Notes under the pieces: model-generated | Databases searched by the model: none | Told to the model about the DNA's origin: nothing | The model's input: the letters and a program-made list of their open reading frames with translations, nothing else | Shown: in pieces, positions 51,340 through 64,000 of the stretch | Layout: each line of letters begins with the position of its first letter | Numbering within the stretch: the first letter of the stretch is position 1 | Position numbers and translations under genes: made by a program | Source of the DNA: Trichoplax adhaerens | Lineage: Eukaryota > Placozoa > Uniplacotomia > Trichoplacea > Trichoplacidae | DNA length: 64,000 nt | NCBI RefSeq assembly: GCF_000150275.1 | Contig: NW_002060943.1 | Coordinates: 3,616,008 to 3,680,007 of the forward strand | Direction of reading: 5' to 3'

Positions 51340-54300
51340 ATGGCGGACGGTGTCGATATTGACCTCTATCCAGAGGAGTTAGATCATGATTTAGAAGGGG
51401 TAAGTTAGCTTACTTCTAGTTCAATTCGCTTATTATAACAGCTAGTATGTGTTAGAATAGTTATTGTACCGCTATCAATCAGTGTATACCATCAAATGTA
51501 GGATTTTATTCTCAGAGAACAAGAGGAAAAAAATAAAGTACAAGCTGGTTTTTCCTTACAGTTCGCTTTAAACCTTTTCCCGCTCGAACTCATGCATTGA
51601 CTTTCATTGAATATTCTCCAGCTTTCTTCATTGCTTTGACCGTCTTTGCTTGTACAGATAAAGTAAAGTTAGAATTAGAACAGTATTGGATGTAGATAGT
51701 GTGGCGATAAAAAAACAGTAACCGTTCAACAGCTCTTTTTGGTGCATTGATTTTCCAGCGGATGACTTCAGCAACTCGTACAGTAGAATACTCATACAGG
51801 AACAGTAGGTAGAATACGGTGTAGGCTACTTTACCCAAAGCAATAGCTGTCTCTACTATTTATTTAGCGTTTAACTAGGCTTTGAAAAATAGCAAGAGAA
51901 AGAAAAAGCAGATTATGTGTAGTGATAATTTGCTCTTGTAATGTAGCAAGTCTTTAATTGTCTAATTAAAAAGAAATTCAACGATACGGTAGAGGACGTT
52001 CCGCCTTTCCTTTATTTCTCGCTCTGTCTACCCTTTCTTACCTTAATATCATACACCCCAGCATGACAACCATGCCAAATGATTCTACCTATGCAATCCT
52101 TCCAATTGCAAAATTGATTAGCATTCCTTGGATACCTTAATAGTGCACAAGATGCTACCAACGATAAACAATACGTAGATGCAATGCTAATAAGAGTCTT
52201 TCATGTCGGTAGGAATATGATGCTGAAGAAGATGAAGATATACAAGATGAGAACAACAATGGTGAAGATCTATATGACGACGTAATCGATGTATCCAAAT
52301 TAACCGAGGATGGTAAAAATACTACCGATGTTAGCCAACTCAATGATGATGCCCAAGCAGATAGAAATGAAGAAGAGGTTTGCTATCATCCTGTGTAAAA
52401 CCGTTGGGCTTACAGCGATTGATTTACCTTGCTGCTAATTGTTACTGTATAATATTGTATATATATATATTATTCGAAATCGTCATCATGCTGCTATCAT
52501 AAACGATTTCAACTCTCATGTTACGCATTTACTTTGCTATCTTCATAAAGAGAAAAGTATTTTTCACTACCGTACTTGCTATATACTGGATAACTTGAGA
52601 GTTTTCTTGTGCATACCTTCTTTTTGCCATTAGTCGTGTAAATTCGATTGCTTCTTCATAGATATTGATAATGAATGAATTATAAATTATTGAAGTAAAT
52701 CTGCACCAAAAAGTACTACGATGTTAACGATAATGCCTACCATTGGATCTTGAACATACGACCAGTAAAAATACGTCTTTTGCTAAAAATAAGCAAAATG
52801 TGATGTTATATATACTGTACAGTTGAATAACCTTTCCTTTATTTTTGATCTGATTTTTCGAAAATCTATCAACTGCAGTCTTTTATCGACTCTACTTGAA
52901 CAACGACTCATATAAAGTGATTTCGTGCCTATTTAGTTGTACTCAAACTCTTGCCTACTGTCATACTTTCTATGTTTCACATATATACTAGCATAATAAT
53001 GATACCCTTTCATCTTAACTGCCGTAACCGTTTATAAAATCAATTTATTTGTACTCTACACTGTGAGTCATGCGATAACATGATAGAGCAAATACGTGTT
53101 GAGATAGGCAGATATCTTGAATATCTAATTGCTCCTATTTGATCCTACATAACTTTGTTAAAACGAAGGAACATAATTAACAACAAAAACAAGGCTGATT
53201 AATATATTGATATTTCGAATTATAACTCATCATCAAAATAGTATTATTATTATTTTATTATAGCATTTTTTTAATGGTTGGATTTTTTGTTATGTAACGG
53301 GTTAAATGTTCGTTTCAAAATCTTGTTTTTTAATTTTTTAAATAATATTTTTATTACTATGGATGTTTTATATAATGATTTAAAACAAAATGCATCCCCT
53401 CAATTGATAAAACTGCTACATCTTGTGAACGACCGAAAAAGTAGACCAGTAAATTAATATCTTATCATGGCATGGTATCAATCTTGATGTCGTGCAAGAG
53501 GAGCGATTCACCAATTGGTAACATTACAGATCGAATTATCAGAAAATTGGGACATCATCGCCATAGCAATGAAAAATTTTGGCTATGGATTCTTCAATGA
53601 AAGTCACGTTGTATATAATTGTGCAGATTAATTATAATGACTATCATAATTATCTGTGATATCTTTCTATCCTTTGGTTGTAGTAGTTGCAGTACCATAC
53701 CTCATTGTAATCTTGCAAATATTTGTCTCGTACTTTTCATCTGCTTTTCAGTTTTTATTCGTTAAAGTAATTCGTACTGTGCCGTATCTATGCATATACT
53801 GTATACTGTACGATGGTTGATATGCTGCTTTTGAAATCGGTATTTACGACTTTACGTTTAGAATCAAGCATATTGCAATCCGAATGTCAGTTACTACAGT
53901 ATAGCCTTGCGCTAATTTAGTGAGACAGTGAATTGATCGTATACTGTACTGTACAGTGAACATATAATTCTGATAATTACACTACTGTCCGTAGGGGTAG
54001 GTAGATGACGTAGATGATGGCTAGCAACAGGATAGAGCGCACAAAGTACTCAGTTACGTAGTAGGGTTATACGTTACCAATGTTGCTTTAACTCAGTATA
54101 CTACTGAAATCCAATTTTGAAGGCGAGCAGAAAAATTTTGCATGGACATACAAAAGAAAGAGTAATTTACTAAATAACTACCGTAGTGGATCAATTTTTA
54201 ATTGAAATATGACGATGATTATTACTAGCATATTCATATTGCCCAATGGTATAAAGCGAATGATCGAAGCTAACATGCTGTATAGTATATTGCATTTACC

Positions 54301-57300
54301 GAGAAGACGTGCGATTTATTAAAAGTAAATTAGACAAGACTATATTACTATTTTCTTGTGGATGATTCAATGGAGGTTGCTTCGATTTCAGTGGACTTTT
54401 GGCCGAACCTTAAAAAGTTTAAGTTTGAGTGGATGGTTGTAAGTGATATGTAGCCGGTTTTTGACCAATAGGTATTTTTGCACGGATATCTTGTAATTTT
54501 TTCTATTTATTTATGCTCTGCTGAACACAAAGTTCAGTACTGCTGTGAGATTTGATAAAAAACGTATCCTATTTTGCTATAAACGATATTAATTATTAAA
54601 TGATATACAGTCTGATCGATATACCCTGATCATTTCATCGCGATGAATGTACGTGTATAGATGCGAGATCAGTACTAGGTGCTACAACCAAATACGCTTT
54701 AAAGATTACCTAATTAGTAGCTAGTGATAAAAGATTCATACGACAGGATCTACGTCGAGATGGGCACTATACATACAGTACTACTATCATGTTGCAGAGC
54801 CAACGCATGCCTAGCTCAACTGCAGAAGTCAGTATGAGAACACCTTCTAACATCAAATAGTGATTAGTAATGATTTTAAGCCAAGATAGTAATAATTCTA
54901 AAACATTCAAACATTGTTAGTTGCTATACTGTCACAAATAAAATAATATCAGTAAATCTGCTACTCAATTTATGTATAACATCAATAAACGGCATGCTCG
55001 TTGTTTCAAGTCTTTGATCTATATTGCAATAAAATATACTGTATGCAGTGTTATTAAATGTGATAATAATCGGATATGACTTGTATTTATGCTATTAGAA
55101 ATTAAAAATTAGCTAGAATATTCTAGGACTAAGATTGTAAGAGCATTACGATTTGCTGATTTTTATAAAATACAGTTACAAGGTGCTACACTATTTGGCA
55201 AGTATTGGTATTACTTTATATCATTATTCAGCCTTGTAAATAGTAAAATCTCTAATAGTAAATCACTTGCAAATTAACTTTTAATAGCCCTTTCGCTAAT
55301 CCTACTTATGTCTTGGTTGTTGTAACCGGTAGTTAATTTGATTTTCACGTATGTAAATCATTTATCGTACAGCATGTACAGTATTTAATATTCTTTTGTC
55401 AGCTTAAAAATAATACGTGACTTGCATTCATTGTATATCTATTGATGGAACTGACAGTAAACTATTTTTAGGTTCTTGGCTGTTTACAGATGTTGAATCA
55501 TTTCAAGGCTGGTTAACTACAAGTACATTGCGCTACACTTTAAATTTATTTATTACCCTTTTATGAATGATTAGAAGCGAGGTATTTTTGTATATTCATA
55601 TGAAATATTATGGTATAAAGTATCAAAGCTGTATCGGCCCTGATCGTATCAGCTTGATTATGCCAGATGCTCCGTTGAAGCCTATCGGAAAATAAAAGCT
55701 TGACGCAGACAGTTAAAATTTTCGTACCTATATCTTCAGATGAACGAAGATGAAAAAGTACTCGTATTAGTAAAATATCTATCTATAAATGGCCATTAGA
55801 ACGTACTTGCTAATTAAATGAGGATTGCCCTTTAAAATCCACCGTTATCTATTTCAGACCGATACAAATACACGTACTAGTGTACAAGAATGTGCACGTT
55901 TATGTTACTGACGACTTTGCCTTATGTAATCGGTGATTGATTAACTACAGAGAGACAGCAATGCATTTTGTTGCTGAAGTATTGCCACTTGACCGAGTCC
56001 GTAAAATATAATAGTACATGATTAGTTACAACGCACATTATCAGCCTATTCTCGAGTTTAGATAAGTATAAAACTGCCCTGTGTTCAGTATCATTCATGC
56101 ATACAACAGTAGTATTTAAATGAACGAATTATTTTGTTATAGCAATTTTGAATGTGCTATATCGTGCAGACACTGAATGATTGATAAAATGTGAATGAGT
56201 CAAGCAGGATGCTGTAGCAAATGATATATCAATTGAGGGGTTGCATATATAATTTTAAAATTGAACACCTGTAATACACAAATTTGATTTACATGTTTTT
56301 GAGATTGTGAACTTTATTCTCTTTTATGGCTTTGTAACTGTTCTACTGTATGTTAATAATTTGAGTTATATGCAATAAAATTTAATCTTATTTATTCTAA
56401 TTACTAGGAGAATCCAGAAAGTCCTGTAAAAATTACGCAAGGTATCGTTCACTTTCAGTCATAGCTATCATCAGCTTCTATTTACACCATCGAAATTAAA
56501 GTTCGAATTGCCCAGTAGTAACTTGATTAAATTAATTAACTAGAAGTAGATATTCACATTGAAACCCCATCCTCCGTTGTCACCCCATCTGGTAAAAAAG
56601 TTGCTTTATATTGTGGTAACTTAACTTGGGTAAGATTCATGTTAGTAAGATGTACGCGTATTTTTGAATGTAACGTAAACTTTAATATTACCACAAGATT
56701 ATCTAAAGATATACACAGCCTAAACATAACTCGATAGCAGTCTAAATTTTCTTTTCATTATGTAGTGGACGTCTGATGCGGACCTAGAGGAAGCTATTCA
56801 CGGTTTTGGTGTTGCAGATATGATGAGTATAAAATTTAGTGAAAATCGTGCAAATGGCCAATCGAAAGGGTAATTTTAAGGCATGAGGGCTATATTAACT
56901 TTATATTGTAACTATCAATGATATATTCTATTCTATTTATGCAGTTACTGCATTGTAGAAGTAGGATCAGGTGCATCTGCGCAAAAGATAATGGAAAATT
57001 TAACGAAGATGTAAGTTGTTATTTTAGAGGAAATTTTGATATAGAAGTTCTGATTTTGAATTTTTAATATTTTTAAAGGGAAATTCATGGCAATCGGCCG
57101 GTAGTGAATTATCATAAGGGTGGTGGCACGCAGCAATATGAAACTACTAATAGAAAAAGTAACAGTAAGCAAGAATATTTACATATTCTTTATCGAAATA
57201 TATCAGCACAATTTCGCAATCTTTTGACGATTAAATTACTATGAAACAAACCACGCTTTAGACCAGTCAAGTCATGGTAGCGGTTCAAGTGGGGTAAATA

Positions 57301-59197
57301 ATTCCAGACATAAACAGAGTTCTCAAAATGCTCCACAGCAGTCAAATATGAATCGTAATATGTCAAGAGGTAAGCATTAAACTAGCTAAAATCAATAATT
57401 CTATTCCACTTAATTTATTGTCCTCTGATAATGTTTGGGGTGCTATTACAGGCAATAACAGAAATAATCCAGTAAACAATCAACGTAGATATTCTCTGCA
57501 GCAGAATAATATGGGTCCTCCTGCAATTGCTCCGAGACATGCTCAGCCAAGTCTTATAAATATGCCACCGCCGGCACCGGCACCGGCACCTATTCGTAAC
57601 GTCATGGTACTATAAATAGAATGTATTATATGTAATATGTCAAGCACATATCGTAGCAGGAATAGTAATCTTTCGATGCGTATATTTCTGATGAATGTGC
57701 TTATTTTTTAATTCCATATACGTATATAGCCACCCATGTCTATTAATAATAATCCAATGGGCGGAAATATGCAACGTATGCCAAATGTAAGAGGTCCGCC
57801 ACCGGATTGGCAACAGCCACAACAGCCACAGCAGCAGCCACAACCACGCATGATGCAAAATGTTCATCATCCTCATTCAATGCAAGTGCCCAATCAGCAA
57901 CATCAACCAAGTAATTATATGATCCCAAAATTTTTACATAATGATTCTTTATTGTCACTAAAATGTATCACTCTTTTAGATAATTTCATGCCTGTAACAT
58001 CGAATGTCATGACACCAGGAATGCATGTCAATCCTGCATTCTTGCCCGCACAAGACGTTAGTTTCAGCGCTCTTTAATCTACTTCTGCTATATATTGTAG
58101 AAGGCTAAAGGCTTTTATTGTTATTTACAATTTTTGTTTTGATTAATATTTACGACCTTGCGCGTATTTTAGAATTTCATGCCGAAGCAAGCACCAATGC
58201 CTCAACCCAGGTAAATTTTTAAAGCAACATCATTAATTAATGATTTTCCAAAACGCTGTAAATAAACTAAAATCTGATATTCATTTAATCCTATATCTTC
58301 CTAGTCAAAGAATGGAAAATCCGCATGTTGTTCCCACATTTAATCGACAAGGTAATTTAAAATTTTTCTTGAAATTTTTATTGTATATTAAAATCGGTGA
58401 ACCAATTATCACTTAGGAAATGTTTGTTTTACTAATAAATCTGTTCTACACCTAGATAATGACGCTGTATACAATGAGATCTTGCAACGTAACCAAGAAA
58501 CTGCTCAAAAGGCTATTACAAGCGCTCTAGCGGATTCTAATGCAGGTAGAACAATAAGCAATACCTTCAAATATTCGGTTTAATGTAAGCTGTTAGCTTC
58601 GATGTAGTATAATGAAGATGTCTGGTTATTCAATTAGGTGATCGGAATGATGCCATTGAAACTTTGGTAACGGCCAGATCACTTATTAAAAGTTCTGTAG
58701 CTGCTAATGATGAAAGATCTAAAGTGAGTAAAGAGGATTCTAACATTGTCAAATCTCTGTAATCACGTATAAAACTTTACATAATTATTTGATATTAAAG
58801 GCGTTACTGGAAATGATACAAAGTTGTCTGAAAAACATTGAAGCAAAACAATCGGATTCCTCTAGGTATTATATTTGATATAACCTTTTAATATACGTAG
58901 AGACTCTATGGTAGAGTTATGCAGCGGACAATTGTACATGTATTATATTGCTATATTCTAAATAATGATGGGAATATCTTAAATCACGACAGTCGTAAGC
59001 ATCGTCGAGATCGTGATAGCGATCGTGACCGGGACCGGGACCACAGAGAACGAAGCCCAGACAGAGATTTTGGTGATAGTATGGATCGCTATGATGAAAG
59101 ACGTAGTCGACATCGACATCATCGTGATGGGAAACACGAACGAGACCACAGGAGTGATAAAGAACGTATTCGTAGTAGAGGGGACAAACGTCGATAA
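51340..59197 (+). CDS. CPSF6: CPSF6 (CFIm68), cleavage factor Im subunit (17 exons, 550 aa)
   Basis: CPSF6 pairs with NUDT21 to bind UGUA sites and steer poly(A) site choice in the nucleus. Exons: 51340-51399, 52213-52377, 56409-56442, 56544-56629, 56766-56869, 56945-57010, 57079-57164, 57262-57369, 57452-57606, 57730-57910, 57980-58056, 58173-58210, 58305-58351, 58456-58545, 58638-58723, 58801-58865, 58993-59197. Start MADGVD matches human; the ATG has A at -3 and G at +4. Order: acidic N terminus with DLYDDVI; RRM (about 105-180) with ALYCGNL and GQSKGYCIV; a low-complexity middle rich in N, Q, P and M; HVNPAFLP; a helical part (EILQRNQ, AIETLVTARSLIK); and an RD/RS-like tail (483-550). Length nearly equals human (551 aa). 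Human has a proline-rich middle; here much of it is N/Q/M-rich. Confidence 0.93.
52378..56408 (+). other. CPSF6 intron 2 (4.0 kb)
   Basis: By far the longest intron of the gene, between a GTTTGC donor and a TAG acceptor followed by GAG. AT-rich, with short TACTGTAC motifs (near 53947). Nothing coding, repeated or RNA-like was recognised inside. Confidence 0.6.
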
Positions 59198-59425
59198 TGT
59201 ATAAAAGTAATATACAAGTAATATTTTTGATCGAACGAAAATCTAATAACATAACTGAGAACAGTTTTTGTGATAGCTTTTAAATATTATCAATGTCATA
59301 CCGATACCTTTGTTTTAGTTGTACAAAGAATTTGCTTTCATAACAAAATAGAATTTTGCTAGTTGTGTAGTTGGCTATGCAGTAGTGTAAAATTATATTT
59401 TCATTTTTGTTTAATATAATATTCA

Positions 59426-59431
59426 AATAAA
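59426..59431 (+). promoter_or_regulatory. Probable polyadenylation signal of CPSF6
   Basis: AATAAA about 230 bases after the CPSF6 stop codon, in a T-rich 3' region. Confidence 0.55.
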
Positions 59432-60514
59432 AAGGAATCGAACTAATCTCATGAGTAATCGTTATGAAAATTACGCCAGTTCGTTCTAAGATTTATTTTA
59501 AGCGGGTTTAGAAGGTACAACTTACTGGTTATTAGATCCTCCTAGTCATCACACTTTAATTGGCTACAGTAGTAAATAATAAGGGTAGTAGTTAGTCCTG
59601 TAAGATGATATCATGATTCGTTAGTTTGTGATATAAGATAACATTTGCTCAAGACGTGCCATGGCGACATTAACATTTACCCATTACATATGCAATTAAA
59701 AAACACCCCTGAGTTTGTACCACTACTGCCACCATAAGATGATCATAATAACTTTGAAATAATAAGATAAAATCCACTCTCAAAGAAACATCTAGAGCAG
59801 CATTAAGCACCCTTTCATTTTATTAATATCAATAATTTAACAAGATCATCAATTTAAAGATCTGCAATAAACGATAAGTAAGCAAAATATCGCACAGATG
59901 ATACCTGTATTTGTAGAAATCATATTCTCATCTTATTTAATGGTTTACGAGAATATCAAATTTTCGAAATCTGGTCATGTAGAGATTCAAAATTTTCATA
60001 TATTTTAATTTATTCCATAGAAACTATAGATAACAATCACAATGTTCTAAGATTAACCTCAGTCGTGGTTATATAATATCAATTAAAATCTGCAAAGCGA
60101 TAGTGTAGCTTTCATTATAATTAGTAGAATTTTTAGGTATAAAATTTTTGTTTTTCGAAGCCGGCAGGACTCGTGAAATAAACCTTGCGGCTTACTGATA
60201 CGCATTGAGAAATTTTATTACATCATGCATCAAAAGATAAAATAGATTAAAGATTGAATGAATGTTACTATTTGCTAATCATAAATATTTTGTTATATCA
60301 GCGCAACGGTGGTGTTTTGAAAAGTAAAGTGAAGTAAATGTTCACATTAAAAAAATTTGATAAAAATGTAGACTAATTAGATGCAGGAAAATCGCTTTTG
60401 GAATTAAATAATGTTAGATATGGCTAAATCCATAAACATGTAGCACCATTCTTTGCCGTTAAAATTTTATTTCATAGATTCTTCAGGTACTCGCGGTTCC
60501 AGTAGAGCAAAATT
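59432..60514. other. Noncoding gap between convergent CPSF6 and ethanolamine kinase
   Basis: AT-rich 3' flanking DNA with no gene or repeat recognised. Confidence 0.55.
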
Positions 60515-60520
60515 TTTATT
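60515..60520 (-). promoter_or_regulatory. Probable polyadenylation signal of ethanolamine kinase
   Basis: TTTATT on the plus strand is AATAAA in the gene's orientation, 48 bases after the stop codon. Confidence 0.5.
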
Positions 60521-60567
60521 CTACTCGGCTAACTCGAGATTGAAAGTGAATAGAGCGCAATAGCGAA

Positions 60568-63303
60568 TTAGGAAGCCAGGCTGAGAAACAGGGCTTTCTT
60601 AGAATAATATTCATTGAAACGTGTAATACCATACCTATTGTTGATAAAATATTCATTTGGTAATGAAAGCATCAAATTATGTGCATAATAATTAAATTTA
60701 TATTGAGTATTAGAGCACTTACTGCAGAAAATCAAAATCAATAAGTGAATTTTTAGCTTGAATTAAGCTCCAAATTCCCCATAAATAGTGTGAGGCCTAA
60801 ATTGTACATGATTGTAAATTCATATTATTAGATTATAAACTAATCACTTGAATACAATTCAATAGCTTAAAAATAATGAGTACCAAAGCAAATTGGTTCA
60901 CTTGAACATAAAGCTGGTGAATTTGTGATTGTGTAATTGTCTCATCTTTACCTAATGAGAAAGTAAAACAATCTTGAATTTTAAGATCATTAAGTTTAAC
61001 TAGCTATTCAAGTTTGACTCAGAATGAAATTAAATTTCTTTGTAATTTGAAGTGCGATTACAGTCGAAATTGCTTATTGGAAGATGTAGTAGAAGTATTC
61101 TATCGCCAATAAGCGAATTGCTCTATCATGAAGTAATATTTTAAATTTCATTATTATTTTATGACTAGTGCAATACAAGGGTCACAATTTACCAGCAAGC
61201 TTAGCTCGTTCTTGCAAATAAATCGATAGCCATTGCAATTGAAATTCTTTTTGAGGATACCGATTGTAATCTACTTCATCGACACCTTTAACGTTAAAAT
61301 ACATATGGAATTACAACATCGCATACATCATGTTATTGTGTAGAGTCCAATACCTGAGCACTATTGTAAGTAGCGACTATTAATTTTCAATTATTTAATA
61401 TTATTTTACCTGCAAATTCACAGAAATGATCTGCAATGTCATAGGGTGCGTAGTTAAAGCCACCGTATTCGTAATCAATAAAAGTTACAGATTCTGAATA
61501 TTCAAAATAACGAAGTTAATTACATTCAGTATGTATTGCTATCTACATCAGCAAGCTTGATCAGTGAATTGAAAGGGTTTTACCATTTTGTTTATTGTAT
61601 ACGATATTTTGGCATAAGAGATCGTTATGGCAGTAAACGATGGGCGCATCATGCTTGAGTAAGACATCCTGAAGCATTTTTACCTCTTCGATTAGTGCAC
61701 TCTTGTTGGGACACTGCGTTTTAAACCTAGGATGTCAATATTTTAAGTTAGGTTAAGCAAATCAAATAAATAGAAGGAATCGAATATTACTATTTCGTAC
61801 AGTATACTGTAATTGTACGAGATAATTGTCGTATTTATCTACCGTCTACAAAGTCATCACAACGTTATCAAAAGCAATCTACGGTCTATCTAGCAGTTGT
61901 TTTTCAAACTTATATAGTACAGTGCCATGCTATGATATAACTGCTGTCTACTACTATAAATGACTACTCACTAGAGGCGGTATAACTGCAGTATACACTG
62001 TATACAGTCACAGAAGTAGATTTTCAGCAATAAATAGCACTGAAAACTGCCAAAATGGAGCATGAATTGCCAAGAAAGTTCTTGTATCATGCCCAAATTG
62101 TCAAGACGTTGTCGAACGTTATAGTTCATGACTGATTGTGCTTTCAGTCTAACTAATAGGCCGACATTGAATTAATAGTACTTGCACTAAACCCATACTA
62201 CGTATTGCGTATTTATAGTCAGATTAATTAGACTAAAACGGACTATGATATCATTTTTTTAATTTATATTTACGTTGGAATAAAGTATCGTCAGGATGTT
62301 TCGAATGTGCTAACAATCTTAGATTTTACTCTATTCTGTTGCAGTGCAGCCCGCAAAATAGCTTAATAGATTGATTGTAGAAAGTTACTAAGTGATATCG
62401 AAAATGTACGATGGACACTGTATGCGCGAGATTGTAGGTTAACTGGAATCTCAAGATTGTGTTAAGCGCATATCTGTGCTAAATTGTTACAGTAAATATT
62501 GTAGCTTTGATTAGGAATGTCTTATTAAGATGACCTAGTCAGTAATTATAGATCTAACCAGTTTATATAATAAAGTAAAGATTATAAGTTATCGAATTTC
62601 GATCATTTCTAATTTTAAGACATTTTATCACAACGGTAAACTGAATACTGTAGTATACAAATGTTGTGTGGTTAACTCAATCATGCCCTACCATTTTATC
62701 CTACATCTGTTACTTTTAACGCTGGATCACATCAGTCATATACGTATAATTGGCAGTACTGTAGAGTACTTACTTTTGATTCTTGATTGGATCATCAAAC
62801 GATTGAGGGACCAATGATAAGAATTTCTCCAAAGTATCAAATAATACAGGTTGGATGTCTTGATCTATGGTCGATATGTTGTGAATTTTGGCTACCTCTT
62901 TAGCGGTGAGCTGATAAACAGCAGCATCGGACATTTGCTGCCACTGTAATGGTTGGCCAACGACGAATCCATAACACAGACCGTTATTGAAAATAGCGTA
63001 CAATGGAGGAGCACAACCAGCATTATGTAATAGGAGCATATTATCAATTTCCTTTTGGCGATCAATGAATAATTCGGTCGATTGTCCATACACGCGAATT
63101 AATAGCATTTGATAAGATGTATTACTTTGCAAATTATATCCAATAATTTTATTGGTAATACCAGCAGTAAAAGGTTTAATTAGGATGTTTTCATCTTTCC
63201 ACTGGGGCCGAACTTGATGGATGATTTTCAACCCGCTTTCTTCAACATTATTAATATCGACGGTTAGATCGATTCGTACAGGAATTATTGCGTTTTCTCC
63301 CAT
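60568..63303 (-). CDS. ETNK: Ethanolamine kinase (7 exons, 352 aa)
   Basis: It phosphorylates ethanolamine with ATP, the first step of the CDP-ethanolamine route to phosphatidylethanolamine, in the cytosol. Exons in transcript order: 62774-63303, 61584-61726, 61410-61493, 61193-61285, 60884-60951, 60723-60796, 60568-60634; all phases agree. Family features: FTAGITNKIIG (nucleotide loop), LLIRVYG, GCAPPLYAIFNNGLCYGF, the catalytic loop HNDLLCQN (210-217), IDYEYGGFNYAPYDIADHF with metal-binding Asp231, QVNQFAL, and ASHYLWGIWSLIQAK with the W-G-x-W substrate-pocket motif. FNNGLCYGF and NRYP favour ethanolamine over choline kinase. The start at 63303 (MGENAIIPV) is the first in-frame ATG. Reading through the fourth donor meets a stop soon after, giving a false 286-aa product; the downstream exons show the gene is whole. 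Confidence 0.93.
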
Positions 63304-64000
63304 TGGATAGAGGCCAAGTTGGAGGGCACTAGTAAGATGAAAAAGTTTCAACGGCCAACGCAATAACCAGCTGTACTTATACCTATCGATGGTGTGGTTT
63401 ATATAAAACTGTATACATATACGACTAATCTGCAGCTAGGATTAGGGGCGTAGCTTACTATTATAAAACCGATATTGTACAATATACGCTATAGTAGTGT
63501 TTAGATTACATTAGTTTACATACTGTCTACGAGCAAATCAGTACTTTCCGAAGGTAGAAATCAGTGCTCAAGATCTCTCTACTGATGTCTACCATTAAGA
63601 CTGAACTGGAACAGAGGTTAGACCAGTTTTGTCCAATGGTAGAAATTAGTGCTCAAGATCTCTCTACTGATGTCTGCCTTTAAGACTGAACTGGAACAGA
63701 GGTTAAACCAGTTTTGTCCAAAGGTAGAAATTAGTGCTCAAGATCTCTCTACTGATGTCTGCCATTAAGATTGAACTGGAGCAGAGATTAGACCAGTATT
63801 GTCCAAAGGTAGAAATCAGTGCTCAAGATCTCTCTACTTAAGTCTGTTATTAAAACTGAACTGGAACAGAGCTTAATCATTACCAATATCATTGTTGACA
63901 GGCCTGGCTACTATAAAATAGTCATGAAATTTTTATAATTGTCAACGATAAACTAACTCCATAATAACTCGAGCCAATACTGTAATCGCGTTCAGGTTAA
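63304..64000. other. Upstream region of ethanolamine kinase
   Basis: Probable promoter followed by a tandem repeat (listed separately). Nothing coding recognised up to the window edge. Confidence 0.5.
63551..63880. repeat. Tandem repeat, 85-bp unit, four copies
   Basis: Units start near 63551, 63635, 63720 and 63805. Each carries GGTAGAAATYAGTGCTCAAG, ATCTCTCTACTGATGTCT, ACTGAACTGGAACAGAG and ACCAGTTTTGTCC. Copies are highly similar, so the array is recent or homogenised. It lies about 250-580 bp upstream of the ethanolamine kinase start. Confidence 0.88.

Noticed and set aside
50666-51382. Three long plus-strand open frames upstream of CPSF6.
   Set aside because: They arise from the TACTGTAC tandem repeat; the translations are repetitive and cross the real CPSF6 start in another frame.
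61182-61285. A stop codon soon after the fourth ethanolamine kinase exon, suggesting a truncated kinase without its C-terminal W-G-x-W motif.
   Set aside because: A GTAAAT donor at 61192 joins in phase to exons at 60884-60951, 60723-60796 and 60568-60634, which encode the missing QVNQFAL, ASHYLWGIW and YGITRFNEYY segments.

Overview
The window is nuclear DNA of an early-branching animal. It is AT-rich, its genes are split by mostly short GT-AG introns, and it carries animal orthologues: a KIF18-type kinesin, NAGPA, secreted alpha carbonic anhydrases, WDR45, CPSF6 and ethanolamine kinase. A placozoan (Trichoplax or Hoilungia type) fits best, but that is inference. All gene models were joined by hand from splice-site phase and family homology; most exons are 40-600 bases.

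Layout. 1-583: first coding exon of a kinesin-8 gene (minus strand), running off the left edge. 3221-11208 (+): a 14-exon NAGPA ('uncovering enzyme') gene with two complete catalytic domains, each followed by its own EGF array, fused in one reading frame, with one C-terminal membrane helix. 11209-16258: noncoding, with two tandem repeats. 16259-44022: a carbonic anhydrase cluster. CA-A (+), CA-C (-) and CA-D (-) look intact; CA-B (-) is a pseudogene. CA-B and CA-C lie in a direct segmental duplication (about 22.27-26.24 and 27.18-32.83 kb). A solo LTR interrupts the CA-B copy and its empty target site is visible in the CA-C copy. 32.8-41.5 kb has no recognisable gene but holds a T/G-rich LTR-like stretch and a small structured element. 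46272-50540 (-): WDR45/WIPI4, 11 exons with the FRRG lipid-binding motif. 51340-59197 (+): CPSF6, 17 exons, divergent from WDR45 across an 800-base gap filled by a GTAC-rich minisatellite. 60568-63303 (-): ethanolamine kinase, 7 exons, convergent with CPSF6. A four-unit 85-bp tandem repeat lies upstream of it.

These genes do not form one pathway. NAGPA acts in the Golgi on lysosomal enzymes, the CAs at the cell surface on CO2/bicarbonate, WDR45 in autophagy, CPSF6 in mRNA 3'-end processing, and ethanolamine kinase in phosphatidylethanolamine synthesis. The most unusual items are the double-headed NAGPA and the CA-B/CA-C duplication, whose order of decay events can be read directly.
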